Source: Yoonia sp.
Lineage (GTDB): Bacteria; Pseudomonadota; Alphaproteobacteria; Rhodobacterales; Rhodobacteraceae
DNA: 64,000 bases
Assembly (NCBI GenBank): GCA_023955335.1
Contig: JAGSGF010000003.1
Coordinates: forward strand, 1-64,000
Direction: 5' to 3'
This document shows positions 34,682 through 43,768 of the stretch, piece by piece (within the stretch, counting starts at the first letter, position 1; each line of letters starts with the position of its first letter). Both the position numbers and the translations under genes were made by a program. The notes under the pieces are model-generated. The model had not been told where the DNA came from. It made no database searches and worked only from the letters and a program-made list of their open reading frames with translations.

Positions 34682-37353
34682 CCTTTATTGAACCCTGCCA
34701 AAGCAGCAGCAAAAGGGTTGTCGGGATCGATTTTTTTCTCGACCTTCGGTTTGGCTGTAAACTTTTGACGTTCATCACCACCCTTTGCAGGACGCTTGCC
34801 TTTGCCTTTTGGCTTGGCGTTTTCGCGCGCAGGCCGGGTATTGGCACGTACAGCCCGACCAGCCCAAGTGAACGTGTAGAACACTTCCATCTCGGGCGCG
34901 TCTTCAGCCGCAGCGTCGACAGCTTCCGCTGTTTCTGCTAGCTTTTCAGCGTCTTGCGCAACTTCAGGCTTGGGCGCTTTGACTTTTTCGCGCTCACCTT
35001 TTTCGGCTTTGTAACCAAGGCCAGCCATCAGATCAGCGAATTGATCAAGCGTCATGCCAGTGATCGACAGCATATCTGCGTTGGCTTCAAAACCACCACG
35101 GCTGTCTTTGTCGCGCAGCATGTCAGCCAGACGTTCCAGCATATCAATGCGAATCGCACGGGTCCCTGCAGCGCGGTAACCGGACATGGCATAGAACCCA
35201 TGCACAGCATCTTTGGCGGCTGGCACAGTGACCAAACCCGGCGGCGGGCTTTCTGGGAATTCAGCAAGGCCTTTGGACAAGGACCACAACACCAGACGCA
35301 AACGGGTCGGCGCAGGCTTAAGCAAAAGCGGCATAAAGATCGTGAACTGACCAAAGCGGATGCCGTGCTTGCGCAGGCTGCCACGGGCGTCTTGATCCAG
35401 CGCTTTAACCTCGTCGGCCACATCGCCACGCGGCACAATGCCGAAGCCTTCAACCAGACGGAAGGCAAAGCCCTTGGCAGTCCCCACAAGGGTCTCGTCG
35501 TTTTTCAACGTCAGCAGCGTTTCAAACCCAGCGGCAATTTTGCGATCGATAAAGTGCTGCAAACGGCGCTGCACCTTGGCCATCACATCAACGCCTGCCT
35601 CGTCGTCGACAAACGCGACAACTTCGGGCTTCAGCGGATCAGACCCGACAGTCAGTTTCCCAACAGCCGCATCGCCCCACATCAGGCCACCTTGTTCAGT
35701 GAAGTCCAATTCAGGATCAGGGGCGTTATAAAACCTGTCCGCCAGCAGATGAAACTGCGGCATCAGCGCCTGCGTTGACGCCTGACGCAATGTCTTGGCC
35801 TCATCGGGGCTACCAGCTTTGTCCATGCGAAAGCGGAAGCCTTCGAGTTTGCCTACAAATTCACCCTCTACGGTGACTTCGCCTTTGTCGTTTACGTCAG
35901 CCAACAGGCTCTCCTTCTGTTTGAGCCGGCGAAGCAAAATGCTTGTCCGCCGGTCCACAAATCTTTGCGTCAATGCACCATGTAGCGCATCTGATAGTCG
36001 GTCTTCTACCGCACGCGTTTCATCGCGCCAATGACATTCGTCAAGCAGCCACCCTTTGCGTTGCGCGACATATGTCCACGTCCGGATATAAGCCAGCCGT
36101 TTGGACAGCGTGTCAATATCCCCGTCCGTGCGATCAATGCGGCGCATCTGCAGGCCAAACCAGTTCGACGACACATGCCCGTCTTGGTGCAGGTCCGTGA
36201 AAATCTGGGTCAAAAGTCCCGCATGTTCGCCGCGACTTATACCACGAAAATCGGGAATGCGGCAAACATCCCACAACAACTTCACCGATGGGCCATCATT
36301 TGCCCGTGCCGCGACAATCTCGTCTGCGGCTAATGCTTTGAGGGCGGCCAAATCATCGCTTTCGCGCACACGGGTGAGCAGTGAATCATTGGTGCGTTCT
36401 TCTAAGGTCTGGATCAACCGTTTCGGTGACCCGTACTGTAACCTGCTGTTACGCCATTGTAATTTTTGCACTGGACGGAACTTGTGTTCCATAATCGCTC
36501 TTGCGACCATATCATCCAATGGCGGCGCTTCGCCCGTCACACCAAAGGTGCCATTTTCCTTAAACCGGCCCGCACGACCTGCAATCTGTGCCAGCTCTTC
36601 GGGCGCCAAATACCGCATCCTTTGGCCATCGAACTTAGACAAGCTTGAAAATGCGACGTGGGAAATATCAAGATTCAGCCCCATGCCAATCGCATCAGTG
36701 GCCACCAAATAATCAACGTCACCATTTTGATACATCTCGACCTGCGCGTTGCGTGTACGCGGGCTTAGCGCGCCCATGACAACGGCAGCACCGCCCTTTT
36801 GACGGCGCAGTAATTCGGCAATTGCATAAACATTTTCAACCGAAAACCCAACAATTGCCGCCCGTGCAGGCATGCGAGACAGCTTTTTAGATCCCGAATA
36901 GGTCAGCGTCGACATGCGTTCACGCCGAATAAACTCCGCGTGTGGAATCATCTCTGCAATCGCGGGCTTCATCGTTTCGGCACCTAAAAACAGCGTCTCG
37001 CGGAGGCCACGCGCATGCAGCAAGCGGTCGGTGAATATATGGCCCCGTTCGGGATCGGCACACAGTTGAATTTCATCAACAGCCAGAAAATCGCAGCCCA
37101 TGCCCTCTGGCATCGCCTCGACCGTACAGACCCAATAGGCAGCGCGCGGCGGCACAATCCGTTCCTCGCCCGTGATCATCGCGACCACGCCCGGCCCTTT
37201 TACGGCGACGATCCGGTCGTACACTTCGCGTGCAAGCAGGCGCAGCGGCAGGCCAATCACACCTGTGCGGTGTGACAGCATCCGTTCAATCGCATAGTGG
37301 GTTTTGCCGGTATTCGTCGGCCCAAGAACGGCCGTCACACGGGAATTCTGCAT
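34678..37353 (-). CDS. Suv3-like superfamily II RNA helicase
   Basis: 891-residue helicase related to mitochondrial Suv3. Seen: Walker A GPTNTGKTHYAIERM at residues ~11-25, RLLAREVYDR (motif Ia), Walker B as DEIQL (DEIQ instead of DEAD), GAETMKPAI (motif III region), ATDAIGMGLNLD (motif V) and AQIAGRAGRF (motif VI). The C-terminal third is a Suv3-type helical domain, then an acidic stretch and a basic Lys/Gly tail (PKGKGKRPAKGG) likely to bind RNA. Alphaproteobacteria share this gene with mitochondria. It is followed by the S4 gene through a TTGA overlap. Ribosome site modest (GGGA). Confidence 0.92.
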   Translation of the reverse strand: MQNSRVTAVLGPTNTGKTHYAIERMLSHRTGVIGLPLRLLAREVYDRIVAVKGPGVVAMITGEERIVPPRAAYWVCTVEAMPEGMGCDFLAVDEIQLCADPERGHIFTDRLLHARGLRETLFLGAETMKPAIAEMIPHAEFIRRERMSTLTYSGSKKLSRMPARAAIVGFSVENVYAIAELLRRQKGGAAVVMGALSPRTRNAQVEMYQNGDVDYLVATDAIGMGLNLDISHVAFSSLSKFDGQRMRYLAPEELAQIAGRAGRFKENGTFGVTGEAPPLDDMVARAIMEHKFRPVQKLQWRNSRLQYGSPKRLIQTLEERTNDSLLTRVRESDDLAALKALAADEIVAARANDGPSVKLLWDVCRIPDFRGISRGEHAGLLTQIFTDLHQDGHVSSNWFGLQMRRIDRTDGDIDTLSKRLAYIRTWTYVAQRKGWLLDECHWRDETRAVEDRLSDALHGALTQRFVDRRTSILLRRLKQKESLLADVNDKGEVTVEGEFVGKLEGFRFRMDKAGSPDEAKTLRQASTQALMPQFHLLADRFYNAPDPELDFTEQGGLMWGDAAVGKLTVGSDPLKPEVVAFVDDEAGVDVMAKVQRRLQHFIDRKIAAGFETLLTLKNDETLVGTAKGFAFRLVEGFGIVPRGDVADEVKALDQDARGSLRKHGIRFGQFTIFMPLLLKPAPTRLRLVLWSLSKGLAEFPESPPPGLVTVPAAKDAVHGFYAMSGYRAAGTRAIRIDMLERLADMLRDKDSRGGFEANADMLSITGMTLDQFADLMAGLGYKAEKGEREKVKAPKPEVAQDAEKLAETAEAVDAAAEDAPEMEVFYTFTWAGRAVRANTRPARENAKPKGKGKRPAKGGDERQKFTAKPKVEKKIDPDNPFAAALAGFNKG

Positions 37354-37385
37354 TTATTTCCCGATTATATACGGGGGCTGGTGCG

Positions 37386-37940
37386 TTAAAGCGCCCGCCC
37401 TTCCAGTTCCAATTCAAGCCGGTCTGCGGCCTCTTGCATATCTGTGGACGCCGGGTTCAACGCCAGTATCGCACGGTAGACTTCTAAGGCGTCCCCGGGG
37501 CGGCCCAAATCCTCTAGGATCACGCCAACCCCGCGCATCGCGCCAAAATGACGCGGGTTCAAAACCAGCGCCTGACGCAAATCATCCAACGCAGGGCCAA
37601 TCATGCCCAGCAGGAAATACGCGGTCGCGCGGCCATTGTACCCTTCGGCAAAATCAGGGGCGTGATCGACGAGGGCGCTGAAATGTTCCAAGGCGACATC
37701 AGGCGCCCCCTCATCCAAAGCATCCTTGCCACGGCGCAGCAATAGATCAAAGCTCGGCGAGCCACTTTTCTCCCAAATGCCAACGATCTGCCGTTCAATA
37801 CGGCCACCTGCCCCATCCTCGGCGGTTGCCAAGTCATCAAACAATTCGTCCAGCGTCGCCCCAACAGCAGGTAAAGAATACCCGACTGTCAGCACAAGTG
37901 CCGTAACGATACATTTGAAGCTGTCTGTTTGCGTGCCCAT
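37386..37940 (-). CDS. Exported TPR-repeat protein
   Basis: 184 residues. A signal peptide (SFKCIVTALVLTVGYSLPAVGA) precedes four helical repeats with TPR spacing, such as FDLLLRRGKDALDEGAPDVALEHFSALV, AEGYNGRATAYFLLGMIGPALDDLRQAL and VLEDLGRPGDALEVYRAILALNP (fragments of the conserved W/L-G-Y-A-F-A-P pattern). It should scaffold protein contacts in the periplasm. The start at 37940 gives the signal peptide directly; an in-frame ATG at 37991 adds 17 residues and would overlap the SCP2 leader. It precedes the helicase gene by 32 bp and is divergent from the SCP2 gene. Confidence 0.85.
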   Translation of the reverse strand: MGTQTDSFKCIVTALVLTVGYSLPAVGATLDELFDDLATAEDGAGGRIERQIVGIWEKSGSPSFDLLLRRGKDALDEGAPDVALEHFSALVDHAPDFAEGYNGRATAYFLLGMIGPALDDLRQALVLNPRHFGAMRGVGVILEDLGRPGDALEVYRAILALNPASTDMQEAADRLELELEGRAL

Positions 37941-38011
37941 ACTGTTAATGTAGCGTAACAATCGCCACGCACCAGAGGGTGCAACGCGCATATCTAACCA
38001 AAGGACTAAAA

Positions 38012-38302
38012 ATGACCGACGTCATCTCTGAGGCCGTAGCGGCATTAAACGAAAAAATGGGCGGAACCGGCTTTGATGGCTCGGCTAAATTTGTCATTGA
38101 GGACGAAGGCGCGATCATTATTGATGAAACCGGCGCGCACGCGGGCGACGACGACACTGATGTCACCCTGACTGCAAGCACCGAGACATTCAAAGCGATC
38201 CTTGACGGCGAACAAAACCCGACAGCGGCCTTTATGACAGGCAAGCTGAAGGTTGACGGCGACATGGGCCTTGCCATGAAATTGTCTGGCGTATTGTCGT
38301 AA
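38012..38302 (+). CDS. SCP2 sterol-carrier-domain protein
   Basis: 96-residue single SCP2 domain, a hydrophobic-pocket lipid carrier. Seen: MTDVISEAVAALNEKM as the first helix, GSAKFVIEDEGAIIIDE, then DVTLTASTETFKAILDGEQNP and AFMTGKLKVDGDMGLAMKLSGV, all typical of the fold (given here in pieces). AAAGGA lies 7 nt upstream of the ATG. The pldB-like lysophospholipase begins 3 bp after its stop, so the pair forms an operon concerned with lipids. Confidence 0.93.
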   Translation: MTDVISEAVAALNEKMGGTGFDGSAKFVIEDEGAIIIDETGAHAGDDDTDVTLTASTETFKAILDGEQNPTAAFMTGKLKVDGDMGLAMKLSGVLS

Positions 38303-38305
38303 CCG

Positions 38306-39241
38306 ATGGAAAACGCGCCTTTCTTTGAAGATATCGCTCAGGGGCCCGCTGGTGGTGCCGCACATTGGCTGACCACAGCTGACGGGCTGCGCATTCGTGT
38401 GGGTCACTGGACGGGATCAAATGTGAAAGGCACAGTCCTGCTATTTCCCGGCCGGTCAGAATACATCGAAAAATATGGGCCTGCGGCGGTTGATTTTCTG
38501 GCGCGGGGCTATGCAACGGTTGCAATTGACTGGCGCGGCCAAGGTATCTCGGACCGGACCGGCGCAACCTATGCCATGGGCGATGTCGCGCGCTTCACTG
38601 ACTATCAACATGATGTGATTGCCGCCGTGGACCATGCGCGCTTGCTTGGCTTACCAGAGCCATTTTACCTCGTCGCCCATTCCATGGGAGGCTGCATCGG
38701 CCTGCGGGCTTTGCATAACGGCTTGCCAGTAAAGGCCGCGTCGTTCTCTGCCCCCATGTGGGGTATTATGATGAACCCCGTGATGCGTCCGATCGCATGG
38801 CTGGCCTCTGGACTGTCGCGCAAAATCGGGATGGATCAGACGCTTGCCCCCGGTCAGGTCACGCAAAGCTACGTGACCCGCGTGGACCATGCTGAAAACA
38901 CGCTGACATCCGATCAGCCGATGTTCGAATTCATGCAAATGCAACTGCGCGAAGAGCCAAAGCTGTCATTGGGCGGCGTATCACTGCGCTGGCTCAACGA
39001 ATCCTTAAGCGAAATGCGGACGCTGTCGCAAATGCCGTCGCCTGACATGCCGTGCTGCACTTTCCTTGGATCAGACGAATCCATTGTGGACCCCGGACGC
39101 ATCCGCGACCGCATGGCCGAATGGACTGATGGCGCATTGCACCTTATTGATAGCGCCCAGCACGAGGTCATGTTGGAAACGCTTGAAATTCGCACCTGTG
39201 TTTTCGACACAACAACAGCGCTCTTTGATCGGCACCGCTGA
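38306..39241 (+). CDS. pldB: Alpha/beta hydrolase, lysophospholipase L2-like
   Basis: 311-residue hydrolase that may release fatty acids from lysophospholipids. Seen: LLFPGRSEYIEKYG (oxyanion loop region, the PldB hallmark), DWRGQGISDR, the nucleophile elbow VAHSMGGC (Ser at about 134), GSDESIVDP for the acid, and DSAQHEVMLE for the catalytic histidine. Cytoplasmic or membrane-associated, with no signal peptide. It is translationally close to the SCP2 gene (3-bp gap). Specificity is inferred from family. Confidence 0.85.
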   Translation: MENAPFFEDIAQGPAGGAAHWLTTADGLRIRVGHWTGSNVKGTVLLFPGRSEYIEKYGPAAVDFLARGYATVAIDWRGQGISDRTGATYAMGDVARFTDYQHDVIAAVDHARLLGLPEPFYLVAHSMGGCIGLRALHNGLPVKAASFSAPMWGIMMNPVMRPIAWLASGLSRKIGMDQTLAPGQVTQSYVTRVDHAENTLTSDQPMFEFMQMQLREEPKLSLGGVSLRWLNESLSEMRTLSQMPSPDMPCCTFLGSDESIVDPGRIRDRMAEWTDGALHLIDSAQHEVMLETLEIRTCVFDTTTALFDRHR

Positions 39242-39433
39242 CGCTTGCGGCCAATAAGTGTAGCCCTGACATGCACGAACCGTGGCATATTCAGGTCTGA
39301 CCGATGCCGCTTTCAAATCCGCGCCACAAATCCGGAGTCGCCCTGCGGTTCTCACGCGTGCTACTGTCGCAGAACAACACACCTGTGTCCGAGGCGAACA
39401 CTTTGGGCGATTTGAAAGAGATGCTCGCAAACT

Positions 39434-40303
39434 ATGGCTACCCCCATCGGCCCCTTGCCGCCCGCACCAACACCGCCCGTACACGCAGCCCCTGTGGGGT
39501 CATGTGACACCCATGTGCATCTCTTGGCTGCGCCTGAAGAATCCCCGCTTTATGCCGGACGAACCGAAGATACCGCCACGACGTTTGCCGACTACATTGC
39601 CCGCTACCGTGCGCATCTGGCGAACTTAGGCTGCACACGCGGCGTCATCGTGCAGTCGATACTTTACGGGGCTGAAAACACCATCACCGCCCGCGCCGTT
39701 GCCGATATGGGTGACGGATTTAAGGGGATCGGCTTGCTGCCAGATGGCGCAGTCGAACAGGACTTTGACGATTTCGCGCAGTGGAATATGAAAGGTGTCC
39801 GCCTCAACTATGTGCATGGCGGCGTCCTGACGTGGGATGGCGCACGGGCCATGGCCCCTGCATTGGCGGACCGGACTATGCATATCCAAATGCTGATGAA
39901 CGCAGACAAGCACATGGCCGATCTGGCACCAGACATCGCCACCCTGCCCGTCCCCGTGGTATTTGACCACATCGGCTGGCCCGATCTGACCAAAGGGGTG
40001 AATGACGCGGGTTTCCAGACCCTGTGCAACGCGCTCAAAGACGGAAATGCCTATGTCAAACTGTCCGGCCTCTACCGGCTGTGCAATGCGCCCTACACGC
40101 GAGTGGACGCATTCGTCGCCGCGCTCGTCGCTGCAAACCCAGAGCGATGCCTGTGGGGGTCTGATTGGCCGCACATCATGCTTAATGGCGCCGAAATGCC
40201 GCAAGCATCCACCCTTTGGGACGCATTCCACCGCGTGGTCACCGATACGGCCACACGAACACGCATACTCGTAGACAATCCAACGGCTCTTTACGGGTTC
40301 TAA
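39434..40303 (+). CDS. Amidohydrolase 2 family metal-dependent hydrolase
   Basis: TIM-barrel hydrolase of 289 residues, close to the 2-pyrone-4,6-dicarboxylate lactonase group. Seen: SCDTHVHLL (metal HxH at residues ~27-29), MKGVRLNYVHGG, VVFDHIGWPD with the barrel histidine, and LWGSDWPHIML with the catalytic aspartate. The ribosome site is poor (GAAAGAG about 15 nt upstream), so the exact start is uncertain by a few codons. It is preceded by 192 bp without a convincing gene. The neighbours do not indicate aromatic catabolism, so the substrate is unknown. Confidence 0.85.
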   Translation: MATPIGPLPPAPTPPVHAAPVGSCDTHVHLLAAPEESPLYAGRTEDTATTFADYIARYRAHLANLGCTRGVIVQSILYGAENTITARAVADMGDGFKGIGLLPDGAVEQDFDDFAQWNMKGVRLNYVHGGVLTWDGARAMAPALADRTMHIQMLMNADKHMADLAPDIATLPVPVVFDHIGWPDLTKGVNDAGFQTLCNALKDGNAYVKLSGLYRLCNAPYTRVDAFVAALVAANPERCLWGSDWPHIMLNGAEMPQASTLWDAFHRVVTDTATRTRILVDNPTALYGF

Positions 40304-40357
40304 AGAGATCCCTGCACACCTATATCGAAGTAAATACAATTAATAAGGTTTCCAACA

Positions 40358-42175
40358 ATGCGCACCCAACAGCCCGTTTATGATGCAACAACCAGCGGTG
40401 GCCGCGCCTTTGGCAACCTGCCCGAATGGGACCTGACCGACCTTTACCCTGGTGAAGACAGCCCGGCGCTGATCCGCGATATGGAATGGCTCGACACTGC
40501 TTGCGCCGAGTTTGCGTCCGACTTTGAAGGCAAACTCGCGTCCCTTGACGCCGCCGGCATGCTCAGCGCCGTGCACCGCTACGAGGCAATCGACATCGTC
40601 GCCGGGCGGATCATGTCCTATGCTGGATTGCGGTATTACCAAATCACCACAGACAGCGACCGCGCCAAATTCATGGCCGACGCGCAGGATAAAATCACCG
40701 CCTACACCACGCCGCTAGTCTTCTACGGGCTGGAATTTAACCGGTTGGATGACGCGCATCTGACGTCGCTGCTTGATGCCAATGCAGACCTTGCCCGCTA
40801 CAAACCCGTGTTTGACCGGATGCGCGCGATGAAACCGCATCAGCTGTCTGACGAGATGGAAAAATTCCTGCATGATCAATCCACTGTGGGGTCTGCCGCG
40901 TGGAACCGCTTGTTTGACGAAACCATGGCCGGGCTTGAATTCGACGTCGACGGCGAGACGCTTAATCTTGAGGCCACGCTGAACTTTATGACCGACCAAG
41001 ATAGGTCCAAGCGCGAGGCCGCATCTCATGCCCTCGCTGCCGTTTTCCAAGAGAATATCAAAATCTTTGCCCGCGTGCACAACACATTGGCCAAAGAAAA
41101 GGAGATCGAAGACCGCTGGCGCAAAATGCCGACACCGCAGACCGGACGGCACCTGTCCAACCACGTAGAACCCGAAGTCGTCGAGGCGCTGCGCGATGCC
41201 GTCGTCGCCGCCTATCCACGCCTGTCGCACCGCTATTACGCGCTTAAAGCGAAATGGCTGGGTCTGGAACAGATGCAAACGTGGGATCGCAACGCGCCGC
41301 TGCCGATGGAACACACCCGCACCGTAAGCTGGGACGAAGCACAGAAAACCGTCATGGATGCCTATGCTGATTTTGACCCCAAAATGGCCGAGATCGCGAA
41401 GCCTTTCTTTAGCGATGGCTGGATCGACGCGGGCGTCAAACCGGGCAAAGCCCCCGGCGCATTTGCGCACCCGACCGTCACGACGGTGCACCCCTACGTG
41501 ATGCTGAACTACTTGGGCAAACCGCGCGACGTCATGACACTGGCGCATGAATTGGGCCACGGCGTGCACCAAGTATTGGCGGCAGAGCAAGGTGAACTGC
41601 TGTCATCGACCCCGCTCACGTTGGCAGAAACCGCGTCTGTCTTTGGTGAAATGCTGACCTTTCAGAAACTTCTCGAAGGGGCCAAGACCAAAGAGGAACG
41701 CAAAGTCCTGCTTGCTGGCAAAGTCGAGGACATGATTAACACGGTCGTACGCCAAATCGCGTTCTACGATTTCGAATGCAAGCTGCACGCGGCACGCGGG
41801 CAAGGCGAACTTACACCCGACGACATTAACGCACTGTGGATGTCCGTTCAGGCCGAAAGCTTGGGCGAAGTGTTCGACTACGCCCCCGGCTACGAAACGT
41901 TCTGGGCTTACATCCCGCACTTTGTACACTCGCCATTCTACGTCTACGCCTATGCGTTCGGCGATGGGCTGGTGAATGCGCTTTACGCGGTCTATTCTGA
42001 GGGCGACCCTGATTTCAAAGAAAAATACTTCGACATGCTGCGCGCTGGAGGGTCCAAACACCACTCGGAATTGCTTGCACCGTTCGGTTTGGACGCGTCC
42101 GACCCCAAGTTCTGGGACAAGGGCCTGTCGATGATCGAAGGCATGATCGACGAATTGGAAGCCATGGAAGATTGA
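40358..42175 (+). CDS. pepF: Oligoendopeptidase F (M3B)
   Basis: Cytoplasmic zinc metallopeptidase of 605 residues that cleaves short peptides. The active site TLAHELGHGVHQVLA carries HExxH, and the third zinc ligand is in LAETASVFGEML 30 residues later. Other family segments seen: AGLRYYQ, LSDEMEKFLHD, WNRLFDETMAGLEF, PKMAEIAKPFF and the C-terminal HSPFYVYAYAFGDGLVNALY. AAGG is 8-9 nt upstream of the ATG. It follows the amidohydrolase by 54 bp and precedes the YdeI-like remnant. Confidence 0.96.
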   Translation: MRTQQPVYDATTSGGRAFGNLPEWDLTDLYPGEDSPALIRDMEWLDTACAEFASDFEGKLASLDAAGMLSAVHRYEAIDIVAGRIMSYAGLRYYQITTDSDRAKFMADAQDKITAYTTPLVFYGLEFNRLDDAHLTSLLDANADLARYKPVFDRMRAMKPHQLSDEMEKFLHDQSTVGSAAWNRLFDETMAGLEFDVDGETLNLEATLNFMTDQDRSKREAASHALAAVFQENIKIFARVHNTLAKEKEIEDRWRKMPTPQTGRHLSNHVEPEVVEALRDAVVAAYPRLSHRYYALKAKWLGLEQMQTWDRNAPLPMEHTRTVSWDEAQKTVMDAYADFDPKMAEIAKPFFSDGWIDAGVKPGKAPGAFAHPTVTTVHPYVMLNYLGKPRDVMTLAHELGHGVHQVLAAEQGELLSSTPLTLAETASVFGEMLTFQKLLEGAKTKEERKVLLAGKVEDMINTVVRQIAFYDFECKLHAARGQGELTPDDINALWMSVQAESLGEVFDYAPGYETFWAYIPHFVHSPFYVYAYAFGDGLVNALYAVYSEGDPDFKEKYFDMLRAGGSKHHSELLAPFGLDASDPKFWDKGLSMIEGMIDELEAMED

Positions 42176-42185
42176 GGCCAAAACC

Positions 42186-42300
42186 GTGAAGCGACCGCCA
42201 ATCCCTATGCCCGACGCCGTTTCCGCGGCCTTGCAAACACAGGGGTTGGCGGATGCTTGATGAACTGCGCCGTGGGGATGCCTTGATGAAAATGGCTTAG
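42186..42300 (+). pseudogene. Remnant of a YdeI/OmpD-associated family gene
   Basis: Immediately after pepF a GTG start with GAGG upstream opens VKRPPIPMPDAVSAALQTQG then LADA and a stop. In the next frame, beginning 42253, MLDELRRGDALMKMA runs to a TAG at 42300. In the YdeI-type family the first segment is the usual N-terminus and the second the usual C-terminus, with about 35-40 residues between them (the aromatic PPY...DYLGWI part). Here the middle is missing and the frames differ by one, so the gene has an internal out-of-frame deletion. Family identity is from recollection of the motif wording. Confidence 0.6.
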
Positions 42301-42367
42301 CGGCCAGCCCCCTCACGAAACGCAAGCAACCTGATGGGCTCTTCGCAGATACCTGCCGCCGTTTTTA

Positions 42368-42637
42368 TCAATCCAATTCAGTCCAAGGCCAAGGCTTTAC
42401 CTCGGACGCAGCGGTTTGATAGCGTACGGATTTAGCCATCCAGACACCCATCGTGGTGCCAAACTCGGCCAACTGTTCATTCGGTTCGCGTTTATTGACC
42501 ACCATGATGATGAACTGAATGACCGCGATGATCCAAAACAGGCTTTGCGCAAAGCTAAGCAGTACGCCGATGATGATCATGCTGATCAGCCGCATCCAAA
42601 GGCTTTCGTAATCGCTGTGGGACTCGGGGTCAGTCAT
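42368..42637 (-). CDS. DUF4389 family membrane protein
   Basis: 89 residues with one long or two close hydrophobic helices (LISMIIIGVLLSFAQSLFWIIAVIQFIIMVV, residues ~18-48, the DUF4389 core), preceded by an acidic N-terminus (MTDPESHSDYESLWMR) and followed by NKREPNEQLAEFGTTMGVW. Function unknown. The ATG overlaps the stop of the upstream oxidoreductase gene (ATGA), so the two are co-translated. The 67 bp between its stop and the YdeI remnant hold no visible gene. Confidence 0.88.
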   Translation of the reverse strand: MTDPESHSDYESLWMRLISMIIIGVLLSFAQSLFWIIAVIQFIIMVVNKREPNEQLAEFGTTMGVWMAKSVRYQTAASEVKPWPWTELD

Positions 42638-43599
42638 ATGCGTTGTCCTGCAGTAAATACCATATCCATCATCTCTTGTGTGCCACGAGAGAACGACAGC
42701 GGGCAAGGATAAGCTGCACCTGTGGCAGCGGACGCCTCAAAATTCTCAACCTGAAGCACATATTGGTTCACCGCCGGCCAGCGTTCGACCGCAACCCGCT
42801 GGCCATCGTTTTCCAAAATAAGCTCGGCCACATCATGCACATTGGCATTAAACGGACAGGTCAGGGTCAAGAACCCCGTGTCCCCATGAAACGTAATCGA
42901 CTGGCGTGGTTGCATACGGATCGACACCACAGCGCCATAGCTAAAGTCTGGAAATTCAGCGGCAACATGGGCGAAAACATCAACATCGTTTTCAAACGTC
43001 AGGTTCGCATAGGGAATGCTGACAGGCTCCTGCCCACTGACAAACCGCGCAGCGCCAAAGGCATAAACGCCAATATCGCGCAGACCACCGCCGCCTGTCT
43101 CGGGCTTATTGCGAATGTCGCCCAGGGCGTCGGCATTGTTAAAACTGAACACGCAATCCACATGGCGCAAACGACCGATAGCACCGCCCTGCACCAGCGC
43201 GCGTGCACGGATGAATTGCGGATGATGCACAATCATATAGGCCTCAGCACACAGCTTACCTGCAGCATCGGCAGCCGCCTCCAACGCGTCAAATTCCGAC
43301 GCTTGCAGTGTAATCGGCTTTTCGCACAACACATGTTTGCCCGCGGCCAAGGCCTTTAACGTCCATGGAACATGTAGATGGTTTGGCAACGGGATATAAA
43401 CGGCGTCAATGGCGGGGTCTGCCAGCAATGCCTCGTACGTATCAAACACCTGTAAGTCCGGTGCAATGGCCACAAACGGCGCGGCCTTCGCGCGATCAGA
43501 GGTCGCCAATGCCACAAGCTGCGCACCACGTGCCGCATGAATGGCAGGTGCCATATGATTTGACGCAAACCGCGACGCCCCTAGTACTCCCCAACGCAT
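42634..43599 (-). CDS. Gfo/Idh/MocA family oxidoreductase
   Basis: NAD(P)-dependent dehydrogenase of 321 residues. Rossmann motif WGVLGASRFASNHM at the N-terminus (GxGxxG variant LGASRFA), YIPLPNHLHVPWTLKAL, the catalytic-site motif CEKPITL with lysine ~92, and GGGGLRDIGVYA with the conserved G-x-x-x-D-x-G-x-Y. Substrates of the family are sugars, inositol or dihydrodiols. The start is set at 43599: CAGGAGG lies 6 nt upstream of this ATG, whereas for the ATG two codons earlier the spacing would be zero. It is coupled to the DUF4389 gene. Confidence 0.9.
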   Translation of the reverse strand: MRWGVLGASRFASNHMAPAIHAARGAQLVALATSDRAKAAPFVAIAPDLQVFDTYEALLADPAIDAVYIPLPNHLHVPWTLKALAAGKHVLCEKPITLQASEFDALEAAADAAGKLCAEAYMIVHHPQFIRARALVQGGAIGRLRHVDCVFSFNNADALGDIRNKPETGGGGLRDIGVYAFGAARFVSGQEPVSIPYANLTFENDVDVFAHVAAEFPDFSYGAVVSIRMQPRQSITFHGDTGFLTLTCPFNANVHDVAELILENDGQRVAVERWPAVNQYVLQVENFEASAATGAAYPCPLSFSRGTQEMMDMVFTAGQRI

Positions 43600-43716
43600 G
43601 TGCATCCTCCTGAAACATTTTCCACAATGGTAGCGCCAACAGCCAGACATGCAATCGCGTGTTGCGCGTTCTGGCGATAAACGCCCCGGTCTGTAGCGAC
43701 CGCTTGCAACCCGAAC

Positions 43717-43744
43717 AAAAAGGGCCCCACAAATGCGGAGCCCT
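43717..43744 (-). terminator. rpoH terminator
   Basis: On the minus strand GGGCTCC..GGGGCCC forms a stem (GGGC/GCCC plus CC/GG pairs) with a GCATTTGT loop and is followed by TTTTTG, 25 bp past the rpoH stop. Confidence 0.85.
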
Positions 43745-43768
43745 TCATAGTTCAAATGCACGACAGCT

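Noticed and set aside
34954-35778. Plus-strand open frame of about 270 codons antisense to the Suv3-like helicase
   Set aside because: Histidine/arginine/glutamine-rich composition typical of an antisense shadow; no motif.
39304-39507. Possible 67-codon gene before the amidohydrolase
   Set aside because: No ribosome site, no recognisable family, and it overlaps the start of a better-supported gene by 74 bp.
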